A DNA stretch of 37,008 nt from DAINBT01 sp036732785 (GTDB lineage Bacteria > Planctomycetota > Phycisphaerae > Sedimentisphaerales > SM23-30): the NCBI GenBank assembly GCA_964537505.1, contig CAZICK010000036.1, forward strand, positions 1 through 37,008, written 5' to 3'. The notes below the pieces were generated by a model. That model made no database searches. It was not told the origin of the DNA and worked only from the letters and a program-made list of their open reading frames with translations. Shown piece by piece: positions 1 through 7,343 of the stretch (position 1 is its first letter; every line of letters begins with the position of its first letter). A program made the translations under genes and the position numbers.

Positions 1-55
1 AGAAACCAGTCATTTTTTGGCATATCCATGTACAGATTCTTATGAGGAGCCAAAA
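1..55 (-). mobile_element. End of an insertion sequence (partial, continues off the window)
   Basis: Bases 29-55, read on the minus strand, match bases 36955-36981 at 26 of 27 positions (core CTCATAAGAATCTGTACA). The sequences on the outer side of these 27 bases differ, as expected for the left and right ends of one element with imperfect terminal inverted repeats. The element would occupy bases 1 to about 50-55 and extend leftwards. It interrupts a GH2 reading frame, whose stop codon (TAA at 40-42) lies inside the repeat. No transposase is in view, so the family cannot be named. An assembly break at a repeated element would look the same. Confidence 0.55.
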
Positions 56-435
56 GTTTTATCGACCCACACACGGGTATTCTTGGACCGCTCCAGGAAC
101 AGCGTAATCCGCTTGCCATTCCAGCCGTCGGGAATCGTCACCCGGCGCTGATACCACGCCAGCCCCTTCCAATACCAGACCCGGGATAGGCGATCGATGC
201 ACTGTTCGTCCTTCTTGATGCCCTTGTGGTTCTCGTCGGTCGTGCCGGGCAGTTGGACGGTGTCGTCAAACTCCAGGGCAAACCATTTTCCCGCGACGCC
301 GACGTCCTCGCCGTCGAGACGAAATTTCCAGACCCCATCCAACGGGATTGTATCCCCTCGGCCCTGGGCACAAACATCAACGCCGGCAAAAAAAACCAAC
401 AGCAACACTAATATAACAATATTCTTTTGCAACAT
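40..435 (-). pseudogene. Glycoside hydrolase family 2 (beta-galactosidase-like), N-terminal fragment cut by an insertion sequence
   Basis: A 131-residue fragment with a signal peptide (hydrophobic residues 6-22, Ala-Gln cleavage region) followed by the start of the GH2 sugar-binding jelly-roll domain. The LDGVWKF opening, the LPGTTDENHKG segment, WYWKGLAWYQRRV and the ERSKNTRVWVD stretch are typical of secreted GH2 enzymes that attack beta-galactosides or related polysaccharides. A normal GH2 protein has 700-1100 residues. This one stops right after VWVDK, where the sequence runs into the putative insertion-sequence end. The start at 435 follows a strong GGGAGG ribosome binding site 7 bases upstream. 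The encoded fragment lacks the catalytic barrel and should be inactive. The family call is fairly sure; the substrate is unknown. Confidence 0.75.
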
Positions 436-440
436 TGCTC

Positions 441-509
441 TTACCTCCCCTCTGTATTATTCAACATCACCACCATTACCATCATCGCAGTAAAAAATAA
501 CTCCCTCAT
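441..509 (-). CDS. Possible 22-residue upstream peptide ahead of the GH2 gene
   Basis: A short ORF starts at 509 behind an AAAGGA motif spaced 7 bases from its ATG and ends with TAA at 441-443, directly after the GGGAGG ribosome binding site of the GH2 gene, whose ATG is at 433-435. The peptide begins MRELFFTAMM, contains six methionines and several valines, and ends in a polar NNTEGR tail. The placement would allow translational coupling or a leader-peptide role. It is too short for statistical support, and the Met/Val richness may only reflect ATG/GTG-rich DNA. Confidence 0.25.
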   Translation of the reverse strand: MRELFFTAMMVMVVMLNNTEGR

Positions 510-613
510 CTTCTGGTCCTTTCAGTTGCCATCCACATATTCTGACAAAAAATCACAAAAAATATTTCAATGATTCTAAACTCACCGCCCGAACTGCTTG
601 GAAAAACCGTCCT

Positions 614-1579
614 TTAGAAATACGAAATGTCATACTCATAGCTTAGCCAGCCGGTATCGTATCCTCCCCATTCCTGCATGTTTCGATCGCCCATATCAGG
701 AAGATCAAAAGGACCGCTGCCAGGAATATCTTTCCATTCCACCCGGCCGTCCCCGAACAATTGACTTCGCCCGGTAGCCATCGAGTCCGTATCGACTCCA
801 GCGGAAACAGCATGTGGAGTCCCACCACCCGCAGGACGACTATATTCGTTCCACGACCAGCCTTTTCTCCCATGGTTGTAGCGGTACATGCTGTCTGACG
901 TGTCAATATACAAAATTTCGCTCATCAGAAGTCGGCTTTGAGATAATATCCCTTTAGTCAGAAACCTCTTTGCGTTATCACTGAAATGTTGTGAATCTAT
1001 GGGTGAACCGTCAGGTTTTTTCAGATCATCCACCCTGGCCCAATAGCTATACGCAAACTCTATAAAATCAAAATATCCACGATTCCATTTCTTGATCCAT
1101 TCCTGCATAAAGTCGGCGCTGCAGCTCGGACAGGTTATCATTTCGCTCAAATTACCGTCCTTATACCAGGTATTGGCAAACTCAATATATGGATTTATAG
1201 CTTTCATATTCCACATCTCATCAGCCTGGCTCAGCGGTAACGTCATCATGTAATGCGGATAAGGCGCATTACCCCAATAGACCACTGTCTTCATCAGCTT
1301 ATCGTTATTGTCACCAGTGTACATTACTATGCCAACACCCCAATTCCTTAATTGAACCGCGCATTTGACACGCCGGGCCTGTTCTCTCGCCAGATTTAGC
1401 GCCGGCATCAAAATCGACATCAGCAAAGCTATAATCGATATCACCACCAGCAGTTCGATAAGTGTAAAACCACCCGCCCGACAACAGGATTTCCGCCGCC
1501 GCAATACACCCGACTGTTTCTGTTCCTTCAGCCTACTCACCCAAAACGGACAAAACGATGTGAAATATGAAGGCAACAT
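614..1579 (-). CDS. Prepilin-like secreted protein (type IV pilin / type II pseudopilin N-terminus)
   Basis: A 321-residue protein with a prepilin cleavage/methylation motif: RAGG then FTLIELLVVISIIALLMSI at residues 34-56, cleavage expected after Gly37, Glu at +5 of the mature protein, and one hydrophobic helix. The rest is a large extracellular domain ending with FGDGRVEWKD, like the C-terminus of the secreted prepilin-like proteins (DUF1559 and relatives) that planctomycetes carry in many copies. Two Cys in CPSC (about residue 150) could form a disulfide. I chose the ATG at 1577-1579 because GGAG lies 8 bases upstream and a promoter at 1621-1649 would start the RNA downstream of the alternative start at 1630. 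The 37-residue leader is long for a prepilin. The function of such single pseudopilins is unknown. Confidence 0.8.
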   Translation of the reverse strand: MLPSYFTSFCPFWVSRLKEQKQSGVLRRRKSCCRAGGFTLIELLVVISIIALLMSILMPALNLAREQARRVKCAVQLRNWGVGIVMYTGDNNDKLMKTVVYWGNAPYPHYMMTLPLSQADEMWNMKAINPYIEFANTWYKDGNLSEMITCPSCSADFMQEWIKKWNRGYFDFIEFAYSYWARVDDLKKPDGSPIDSQHFSDNAKRFLTKGILSQSRLLMSEILYIDTSDSMYRYNHGRKGWSWNEYSRPAGGGTPHAVSAGVDTDSMATGRSQLFGDGRVEWKDIPGSGPFDLPDMGDRNMQEWGGYDTGWLSYEYDISYF

Positions 1580-1620
1580 GATATCGCTCCAAACGTAAAA
1601 TTGACAATATACTGCTGCAA

Positions 1621-1649
1621 CTTGTATCACACTACCCTAACAATGTCAA
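1621..1649 (-). promoter_or_regulatory. Sigma70-type promoter for the prepilin-like gene
   Basis: On the minus strand TTGACA (1644-1649) and TACAAG (1621-1626) are separated by exactly 17 bases. The predicted RNA start near 1614 leaves a leader of about 35 bases before the ATG at 1579, with GGAG in place. Confidence 0.6.
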
Positions 1650-1676
1650 CACTATTTCCCCGCGTTTTTTACCCGA

Positions 1677-1705
1677 TTGACAATTGTAACAGCTATTTCT
1701 ACAAT
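1677..1705 (+). promoter_or_regulatory. Sigma70-type promoter for the beta-CASP nuclease gene
   Basis: TTGACA (1677-1682), a 17-base spacer, then TACAAT (1700-1705). RNA would start near 1712, about 52 bases before the ATG at 1764. It diverges from the prepilin-gene promoter, with 27 bases between the two -35 hexamers. Confidence 0.7.
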
Positions 1706-1763
1706 GGCTTAACTGTTCTACCTGAATTATACATTGGACAAAACTTGTTAGACGAGACCGAAT

Positions 1764-3170
1764 ATGGAAATCAAATTGCGTTTTCTGGGCGCCGCTCAAA
1801 ATGTCACCGGCTCCCGACATCTGCTCGAAGCCAATGGCTCACGGATACTCATCGATTGTGGAATCTATCAGGAAAGACATCTCCAGCAGCGAAACTGGGA
1901 TCCTTTCCCTGTACCACCTTCGAGCATTGACGCAGTCCTTATAACCCACGCTCACCTCGACCATTGCGGTTGGCTCCCCCGCCTCGTACAAGGCGGATTC
2001 AAAGGACGCATTTACTGCACTGCCGCCACCGTCGAAATCGCACGCATCATACTGCTCGACTCCGCCAAAATCCAGATGGAAGACGTCGAACACAAAAAGA
2101 AAAGACACCAACGCGAAAACAGAAAGGGCAAATACCCACTCGTTCCGTTATATACCATCGAAAATGTCGAAAACACTATGACGCTGTTTTCACCGGTACG
2201 ATACGAAAAATTCGTCAAAATCGCCGACGGAATCGAGGCAGCCTTTTACGACGCCGGACACATCCTCGGCGCCTCTATGATAAAAACCAAAATCCATAAT
2301 AACGGCCAAACCACATCCGTCCTGTTTTCCGGTGACGTCGGGTGCCGCCACAAACCCATCCTGCGAGACCCGACCGTCTTTAACGAGGCCGACTACGTAC
2401 TCATCGAATCCACCTACGGCGACCGCGTACACGAACGCCCTGAAGACACCAAACAAATGCTCAAAGACACCATCAACGCCACCAAGAAAGCCGGCGGAAA
2501 TATCGTCATACCAAGCTTCTCCATCGAACGGGCACAGGATATCCTATATTACCTCAACGAATTACTCATCGAAAATCAGATACCAAACATTCAGGTCTTC
2601 CTCGACAGCCCCATGGCCCTTAAGGTCACCGAAGTCTTCGAAAAACACCCCGAACTCTACGACCGTGAAATGGTCGAGCTGATTAGACAGCACGAATCGC
2701 CTTTCGATTTCCCCGGTCTCCAGATGGTCGAAACAGCAGGCCAGTCCAAGGCCATCAATCGCATCAAAGGCACCGTACTGATAATAGCCGGTTCCGGCAT
2801 GTGCACCGGCGGCCGCATCAAACACCATTTAGTCAACAATATCTCGAACCCGCAAAGTTCGATCCTTTTCGCCGGCTACCAGGCCAACGGCACACTCGGC
2901 CGACTGATTGTCGATGGCGCCGACCCCGTCAGAATCATGGGTCAGTACTATCCCGTCCGAGCCAGAGTTGTTCGAGTGCACGGCTTTTCCGGCCACGCCG
3001 ACCGTGATGGCCTGTTCCGTTGGCTCTCAAACATCAAACAACCTCCTAAAACCATCTTCCTGGTCCACGGCGAAACAGACAGCACCACCAGCTTCGCCGA
3101 ATACCTCAAACAAAAAACCAATTGGAACGTCCAAATCCCAAACTACCTCGACCAAGCCATCCTCCATTAA
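1764..3170 (+). CDS. Metallo-beta-lactamase-fold beta-CASP RNA-processing nuclease (YSH1/CPSF-like)
   Basis: A complete 468-residue two-metal hydrolase. It has the signature HAHLDH at residues 62-67, His166 in DAGHILGAS, Asp191 in FSGDVG, the beta-CASP acidic motif IESTYGD (213-219), the GFSGHADRDG motif with His411, and the C-terminal VHGE with His435. These supply the zinc ligands of the family that cleaves RNA endonucleolytically or as a 5' exonuclease (COG1236 type). It is cytoplasmic: no signal peptide is seen. The length fits the family, which runs about 450-540 residues. Its own promoter lies at 1677-1705. The gene is monocistronic and divergent from the prepilin gene. Family certain; the exact RNA substrate is unknown. 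Confidence 0.92.
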   Translation: MEIKLRFLGAAQNVTGSRHLLEANGSRILIDCGIYQERHLQQRNWDPFPVPPSSIDAVLITHAHLDHCGWLPRLVQGGFKGRIYCTAATVEIARIILLDSAKIQMEDVEHKKKRHQRENRKGKYPLVPLYTIENVENTMTLFSPVRYEKFVKIADGIEAAFYDAGHILGASMIKTKIHNNGQTTSVLFSGDVGCRHKPILRDPTVFNEADYVLIESTYGDRVHERPEDTKQMLKDTINATKKAGGNIVIPSFSIERAQDILYYLNELLIENQIPNIQVFLDSPMALKVTEVFEKHPELYDREMVELIRQHESPFDFPGLQMVETAGQSKAINRIKGTVLIIAGSGMCTGGRIKHHLVNNISNPQSSILFAGYQANGTLGRLIVDGADPVRIMGQYYPVRARVVRVHGFSGHADRDGLFRWLSNIKQPPKTIFLVHGETDSTTSFAEYLKQKTNWNVQIPNYLDQAILH

Positions 3171-3263
3171 GGGAACCTCTAAAACCAGTCAAACCCCAGG
3201 CAGGCGGACGATTGAGTGTGTATGTTGAATGTTGACTTTCGCAGTTTTTTACAAGCTAACATT

Positions 3264-4520
3264 CTATGGCAGTGACAGCGACTGGAGATTTGCCTTTGCC
3301 AAGTCCAGAACCATTTGAATGTCTTCTTCCCTGGGTGGCATGCACAGGTAATTGCTGGCCCCGTTGACTATGGCCTGTTGTCCGTGAGCGATATCCTCGC
3401 ACAAAGCTATTACGGACAAATTACCGAAAAGTTGACGAACCGCTTTGAACTCTTCATAATCTTCGGCATCGAAATCAGCCAATACCAGATCAAACATATC
3501 ACTTGTGAATTGCTGAGCTTCTTGAAGATCAGTGGCTACCCGGAAGCTGTATCCGTGCTCTCCCAACTGATATGAAACAAGATTGACTCTGGTATTGTCG
3601 ATACTGACAATCAGCGCCTGTCCTGACAGTTGCCTTGCCGCTTTGTTAGAACGTCCGGCATGGCCTACCATGGCCCGTTCAATAGCGGAAAACAGGAAGT
3701 TGTCGTAGTTTCGTTCTGCCAGGCACTCATCAATGCCTGCCTGCAAAAGAAGCAGCCGGTCTTCTTCTTTCTCTATGATCGCCAGTGTTGCAAGATCCGG
3801 CGGCTTAAGCTCCAGTGCCTCCAGTAATTGAGGATCTTTGCTCAACTGCGAGCCATGGCAGAAAATAGCCAACTGGGCTGATATCTTCCCTGCGCTCTTC
3901 ATTGCCAAATGAACACTGTCAACGCATCGTATGTTGTATTGTCTGGTTTGTACTCGAGAGGCGAGTTTCTTTTCTATTAATCTCGTATCCTTATCTCTGC
4001 CCACCAACATAACAAGCATACCTCTGCGACTGTGCAGCTTACTGCGAGTTTTGGTTGTTTGTTCTTCCAGCAAACGCAGTCGCCTGACCTCTTCGTTATT
4101 GACGCTTCTGCAGCCCAACTCCAGCCAGTTGCCGTCCTGATTATTCATCTTTCGAATCCGCACTATCTCGAGAAAACACTGCTTGATCTTCCCCCCTGGT
4201 CCTGCAAACGTCACTTCTACCACACGCGACGAAATGAAGTTGTTATCCACGTGCAGGCACATACCGCTACGCGAAATGTCACTTATAGTCACGCTGTATT
4301 CTTTGCGCTCACCCGGCTTGACATCGGTAACTCTTGTCAGCGTACCGAGAAGGTTGGCCTGAAATCGCTTTTCGCGACGCATACTGCGACCCGCCTCTTC
4401 GTCATCCTTGGCCTCACTGGTTTTTGCCCTGCCGATCAATTCCGTCAGAACTCTTTCGATCTTGATCAGATCACTAAAATCACATTGCCGCATCAGCTTT
4501 TCGATTTTGCTAATATCCAT
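3264..4520 (-). CDS. PilZ domain protein with two degenerate receiver-like domains
   Basis: A 418-residue cytoplasmic protein. After a helical N-terminus comes a PilZ domain (about residues 45-145) with both c-di-GMP-binding motifs, RREKR (48-52) and DISRSG (81-86). Two CheY-like alpha/beta domains follow (about 165-280 and 295-415). The first lacks a clear phospho-acceptor motif. The second has DLVLADFD with a plausible acceptor Asp but lacks the conserved Lys-Pro (it reads YLCMPP), so normal phosphorelay is doubtful. The ATG at 4518-4520 is preferred over 4571 because AAAGGTG lies just upstream. I infer a c-di-GMP-responsive adaptor, possibly for the pilus genes about 3 kb away (pilT and its paralogue); the target is not shown. 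Confidence 0.8.
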   Translation of the reverse strand: MDISKIEKLMRQCDFSDLIKIERVLTELIGRAKTSEAKDDEEAGRSMRREKRFQANLLGTLTRVTDVKPGERKEYSVTISDISRSGMCLHVDNNFISSRVVEVTFAGPGGKIKQCFLEIVRIRKMNNQDGNWLELGCRSVNNEEVRRLRLLEEQTTKTRSKLHSRRGMLVMLVGRDKDTRLIEKKLASRVQTRQYNIRCVDSVHLAMKSAGKISAQLAIFCHGSQLSKDPQLLEALELKPPDLATLAIIEKEEDRLLLLQAGIDECLAERNYDNFLFSAIERAMVGHAGRSNKAARQLSGQALIVSIDNTRVNLVSYQLGEHGYSFRVATDLQEAQQFTSDMFDLVLADFDAEDYEEFKAVRQLFGNLSVIALCEDIAHGQQAIVNGASNYLCMPPREEDIQMVLDLAKANLQSLSLP

Positions 4521-4950
4521 AATCACCTTTACCCCATCATTTATCCATGTGGGGATAGCGCACCCATTCATAGTTGGCCATACCTATCCTCGGCCTTACC
4601 GGGGGCCGACTAAAAAATACCTCCTTAAAAAGCTCTCAGGCGCGTTTATAGTTCCATACGCGACCGATAATAATTTTTTTCAATTTGCGCTATACAGTGC
4701 CACACCGTTACCACAAATTGTTCCGATAACGTATAAAATTACCGGCTTTGGTCCAAAAAGGCCCTGTTCTGACGTTGCGTATAAGCAACACACAAGAAAA
4801 AGTGCGAACTCGCACCTTGATTATTCCACGCCAGATACTACACTACACGCAACCATAAAAAATAGCGTGGTTTTTAGACCCTGCTGCTGTTTTCAGAAAT
4901 CCAGCAACGTAAAATAAGCTTTGGTCTATATATTTCGGAGGAATTTATTG
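4521..4950. other. Divergent intergenic region between the PilZ gene and hisI
   Basis: 430 bases without a convincing gene. It holds an inverted repeat TCGGCC/GGCCGA near 4593-4612, one copy of a dispersed 50-base two-hairpin repeat at 4759-4808, and weak plus-strand promoter candidates for hisI: TTACCA-18-TATAAA around 4709-4738, and TTGATT-16-TACACT near 4820-4847. A GGAGG at about 4938-4942 is the hisI ribosome binding site. Confidence 0.5.
4759..4808 (+). repeat. Dispersed 50-base two-hairpin repeat, copy 1
   Basis: 43 of 50 bases match 19165-19214 in the same orientation, starting AGGCCCTGTTCT. Both copies can fold into two small hairpins, one around TTGC-N6-GCAA and one around TGCG...CGCA just beyond the end (4803-4816 here). 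Differences fall mostly in the loops. It could be a MITE-like or REP-like element. Confidence 0.6.
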
Positions 4951-5364
4951 ATGTCTGTAGCGAAGGAAATTGAAATTGGCGCCGATTTTGTCCCACAATT
5001 TGACGCTCAGGGCCTGATTCCCGCAATTGCCCAGGACAGCCAAACCGGCCAGATACTTATGCTGGCTTATATGAATGACCAGGCTCTGGCCCGGACTCTT
5101 GAAACCGGAAACGCTACCTATTATTCCCGATCTCGCGGCAAATTATGGACTAAAGGTGAAGAGTCCGGACACATACAGAAGGTCCAGGAAATACTGGTCG
5201 ATTGCGATCAGGATTGCCTTGTCCTTAAAGTAACCGTCAATGCCGGCCAATGCCATGTCGGTTATCAGTCATGTTTTTACCGTCGTGTCACAATCGGCCA
5301 CCATAATCAACTTAAGTTTATTGCCAAACCAGTTTACGACCCCAACCAGGTGTACAAAAAGTAA
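4951..5364 (+). CDS. hisI: Phosphoribosyl-AMP cyclohydrolase
   Basis: A 137-residue enzyme that opens the adenine ring of phosphoribosyl-AMP, the third step of histidine synthesis. Diagnostic segments are ILMLAYMN, TYYSRSRGKLW, the KGEESGH motif, CDQDCLVLKV with the metal-binding Asp/Cys residues, and the C-terminal QCHVGYQSCFYR. It is the monofunctional form, with no phosphoribosyl-ATP pyrophosphatase (HisE) domain. The ATG at 4951 follows GGAGG with 9 bases spacing; the in-frame TTG at 4921 would read through that site and is rejected. The pathway partner hisF lies 1.2 kb downstream, separated by an amidase gene, so the his genes are scattered. Confidence 0.95.
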   Translation: MSVAKEIEIGADFVPQFDAQGLIPAIAQDSQTGQILMLAYMNDQALARTLETGNATYYSRSRGKLWTKGEESGHIQKVQEILVDCDQDCLVLKVTVNAGQCHVGYQSCFYRRVTIGHHNQLKFIAKPVYDPNQVYKK

Positions 5365-5447
5365 AAACAAAAACGAAACATAAAAGCACAGCGTTCAACT
5401 GTGGTGTAAGGTTTCGTTCCTCGCGGTCTTTTCCGACAGATTGCACT

Positions 5448-6251
5448 ATGAGGCCTTACCCCACGGGGCAGACAAATTGCAGGGTAGAGCATTGCCGCAG
5501 GCAGGGTTACCCTGCTTTGGCTGTTTTGTGCCTGACCGTTTTGCCTGTCGTTTTCGGTTCAGCAGGTTGCACCACATACCTGCCAGACACGCCCAACATT
5601 ACTGCCAGACGAATCATCACCCCCCAATCAACTCCCACCTCCATCCCACCACGCAAACCTGTGTTACCTCCCGTGATCGAGTCCCAGCCGCCATCGGTTG
5701 AACCCTTTATCGGTCCGGTAACAATTGTGATCGACCCCGGCCATGGCGGTAAGGACCCCGGTACTCAGGATACCTCACGCGTCCCCGAAAAGCATATCGT
5801 TTTGGCTATCGCTCTTGAATTAGCCCAATTGCTTACCGATCGTGGGGCCAATGTTGTTATGACCCGCAGCACTGACCGGTTCATAGAGTTGGCCGACAGA
5901 GCGGCAATAGCCGAACGCCGTAAAGCGGATTTGTTCGTTTCGATACACGCAGATTTCTCCCGAAATCCTGCTGCTTCAGGAGCAACCGTGCTCACCGGCA
6001 GAACCGCTTCAGAACAAAGCAAACGAGCTGCATGGAAAATAAAGACATCCCTCCAGCGGGCCGGAATAGCCTGTCGTAAAACTCGTCCACAACGTTTGGC
6101 TGTGCTGGAGGACCATTCCCGTCCGGCAGTGTTAGTTGAGTGTGGTTTTCTTTCCCACCGTACGGAGGCCGCAAACCTGAACGCATCGTGGTATCAATCA
6201 AAAATCGCCCAGGCCATTGCCGAGGGAATCTCCGATTATTTCCTCCGATAG
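5448..6251 (+). CDS. N-acetylmuramoyl-L-alanine amidase (Amidase_3), exported
   Basis: A 267-residue peptidoglycan amidase that cleaves the bond between muramic acid and the stem peptide. Residues 22-41 form a hydrophobic export signal ending GSAGC, a sub-optimal lipobox (Ser at -3), so it is either a lipoprotein or a cleaved protein. A Pro/Thr-rich linker (44-90) follows. The catalytic domain (91-265) carries the zinc ligands His99 (DPGHGG), Glu114 (VPEKH) and His167 (SIHAD), and the catalytic Glu231 (VECGFLSH). The gene starts 83 bases after hisI. The ribosome binding site is weak, so the start is moderately sure. It probably acts in cell separation or wall turnover. Confidence 0.9.
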   Translation: MRPYPTGQTNCRVEHCRRQGYPALAVLCLTVLPVVFGSAGCTTYLPDTPNITARRIITPQSTPTSIPPRKPVLPPVIESQPPSVEPFIGPVTIVIDPGHGGKDPGTQDTSRVPEKHIVLAIALELAQLLTDRGANVVMTRSTDRFIELADRAAIAERRKADLFVSIHADFSRNPAASGATVLTGRTASEQSKRAAWKIKTSLQRAGIACRKTRPQRLAVLEDHSRPAVLVECGFLSHRTEAANLNASWYQSKIAQAIAEGISDYFLR

Positions 6252-6261
6252 CCGACTACTG

Positions 6262-6281
6262 AGTTATATAGCCATATAACT
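6262..6281 (+). terminator. Possible weak terminator after the amidase gene
   Basis: A perfect 8-base stem AGTTATAT/ATATAACT with loop AGCC, followed 8-12 bases later by CTTTTT (6289-6294). The stem is AT-rich and the T-run is displaced, so termination would be inefficient at best. Confidence 0.3.
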
Positions 6282-6355
6282 ATGTTCTCTTTTTGGCGAC
6301 TAGCAAACGCCGGACCTGGATATTTTTAACGCAGTTACGGATTCGCGGAAATTGA

Positions 6356-6384
6356 TTGCCTGAACAGAGTTTTTCGCATATAAT
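6356..6384 (+). promoter_or_regulatory. Sigma70-type promoter for the hisF-pilT operon leader
   Basis: TTGCCT (6356-6361), a 17-base spacer and a perfect TATAAT (6379-6384). RNA would start near 6391, giving a 130-base leader before the hisF ATG at 6522. Confidence 0.7.
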
Positions 6385-6390
6385 GGCGAC

Positions 6391-6521
6391 TTGGAAAGTA
6401 TCCCCAACGTAAATGGGGTAACAGGTGGCAGATTGACAGTAACTCCTACCCGAAATCATGCCCGTAGGATATGGATTCTTCGGGGCTGCCCCGAAGATAA
6501 CACCCTAATATTAAAAGACTT
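6391..6521 (+). ncRNA. Structured 5' leader of hisF with three consecutive stem-loops
   Basis: Three hairpins follow the predicted RNA start: CCCC (6402-6405) with GGGG (6415-6418); TCCTAC (6444-6449) with GTAGGA (6464-6469) around a 14-base loop; and the 9-base perfect stem TCTTCGGGG (6477-6485) with CCCCGAAGA (6489-6497) around a 3-base loop. No U-run follows the last stem and no good Shine-Dalgarno precedes the ATG at 6522. It could be a cis-regulatory leader or a small RNA whose 3' end is the GC-rich stem. I recognise no known riboswitch core in it. Confidence 0.45.
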
Positions 6522-7319
6522 ATGTTAGCTAAAAGGATTATTCCGTGTTTGGATGTCGATAAAAGCCGAGTGGTCAAGGGGGTGAGGTTTTTTGAGCATC
6601 GCGATGCCGGTTCAGTGGCCGAATGTGCCCAGCGATACGAACAGCAGGGAGCGGACGAACTGGTCTTTTATGACATCACCGCCAGTCATGAAAAACGCGC
6701 ACTGACGGTCGATGTGCTGCGGGAGGCATCAGAAAGGGTCTTTATGCCTCTGACGGTAGGAGGCGGAATCCGGACGATCGAGGACGTTCGACTGATGCTC
6801 AACAGTGGAGCTGATAAAGTCAGTATCAACAGCGCCGCGATTCGTAATCAGAATCTGATCAGGCAGGCGGCACTGCGGTTCGGCAGTCAGTGTATTGTCT
6901 TAGCGATCGATGCCGGTCGTGTCGTCAAAAACAATGTCGAACTTTGGGAGGTCTATGTCGATGGCGGCCGCAAAGGTACAGGGATAAAAGTAATGGACTG
7001 GGTACGCAAAGGACAGGACGACGGGGCGGGAGAGATCGTGCTCAACGTAATAAATTCCGACGGCACAAGGGAAGGTTACGATCTGGAAATGACCGCGGCC
7101 GTGAGCGAGGCGGTCAATATCCCCGTGGTCGCCAGCGGAGGAGCAGGCAGTCCGAAAGATATCTATGCAGTGCTGACCGAAGGCAAAGCTGAAGCGGCTC
7201 TGGCTGCCAGCATCTTTCATTTCGGCCAGTATTCCATCAGGCAGACCAAACAATATCTGCACGATAAGGGACTCGTAGTCAGAATGGACTACCAAAACGA
7301 TGCTACTTTGAATAATTGA
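6522..7319 (+). CDS. hisF: Imidazole glycerol phosphate synthase cyclase subunit
   Basis: A 265-residue (beta/alpha)8 barrel that converts PRFAR and HisH-supplied ammonia to imidazole glycerol phosphate and AICAR. The N-terminal MLAKRIIPCLDVD places catalytic Asp11 and the second catalytic residue Asp130 (AIDAGR) exactly where the family has them. The phosphate loops TVGGGI and VASGGAG are present. The usual SMDRDGT loop is replaced by NVINSDGT. The gene follows a promoter and structured leader and lies 24 bases before pilT, so the two are probably cotranscribed. hisH is not in this window. Confidence 0.96.
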   Translation: MLAKRIIPCLDVDKSRVVKGVRFFEHRDAGSVAECAQRYEQQGADELVFYDITASHEKRALTVDVLREASERVFMPLTVGGGIRTIEDVRLMLNSGADKVSINSAAIRNQNLIRQAALRFGSQCIVLAIDAGRVVKNNVELWEVYVDGGRKGTGIKVMDWVRKGQDDGAGEIVLNVINSDGTREGYDLEMTAAVSEAVNIPVVASGGAGSPKDIYAVLTEGKAEAALAASIFHFGQYSIRQTKQYLHDKGLVVRMDYQNDATLNN

Positions 7320-7343
7320 TCGGCACTTATAAGGAGTATAGAT

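Noticed and set aside
4521..4650. c-di-GMP riboswitch in the leader of the PilZ gene
   Set aside because: The conserved GEMM-I core (GCAAAGCC and the tetraloop receptor) is not present on the minus strand.
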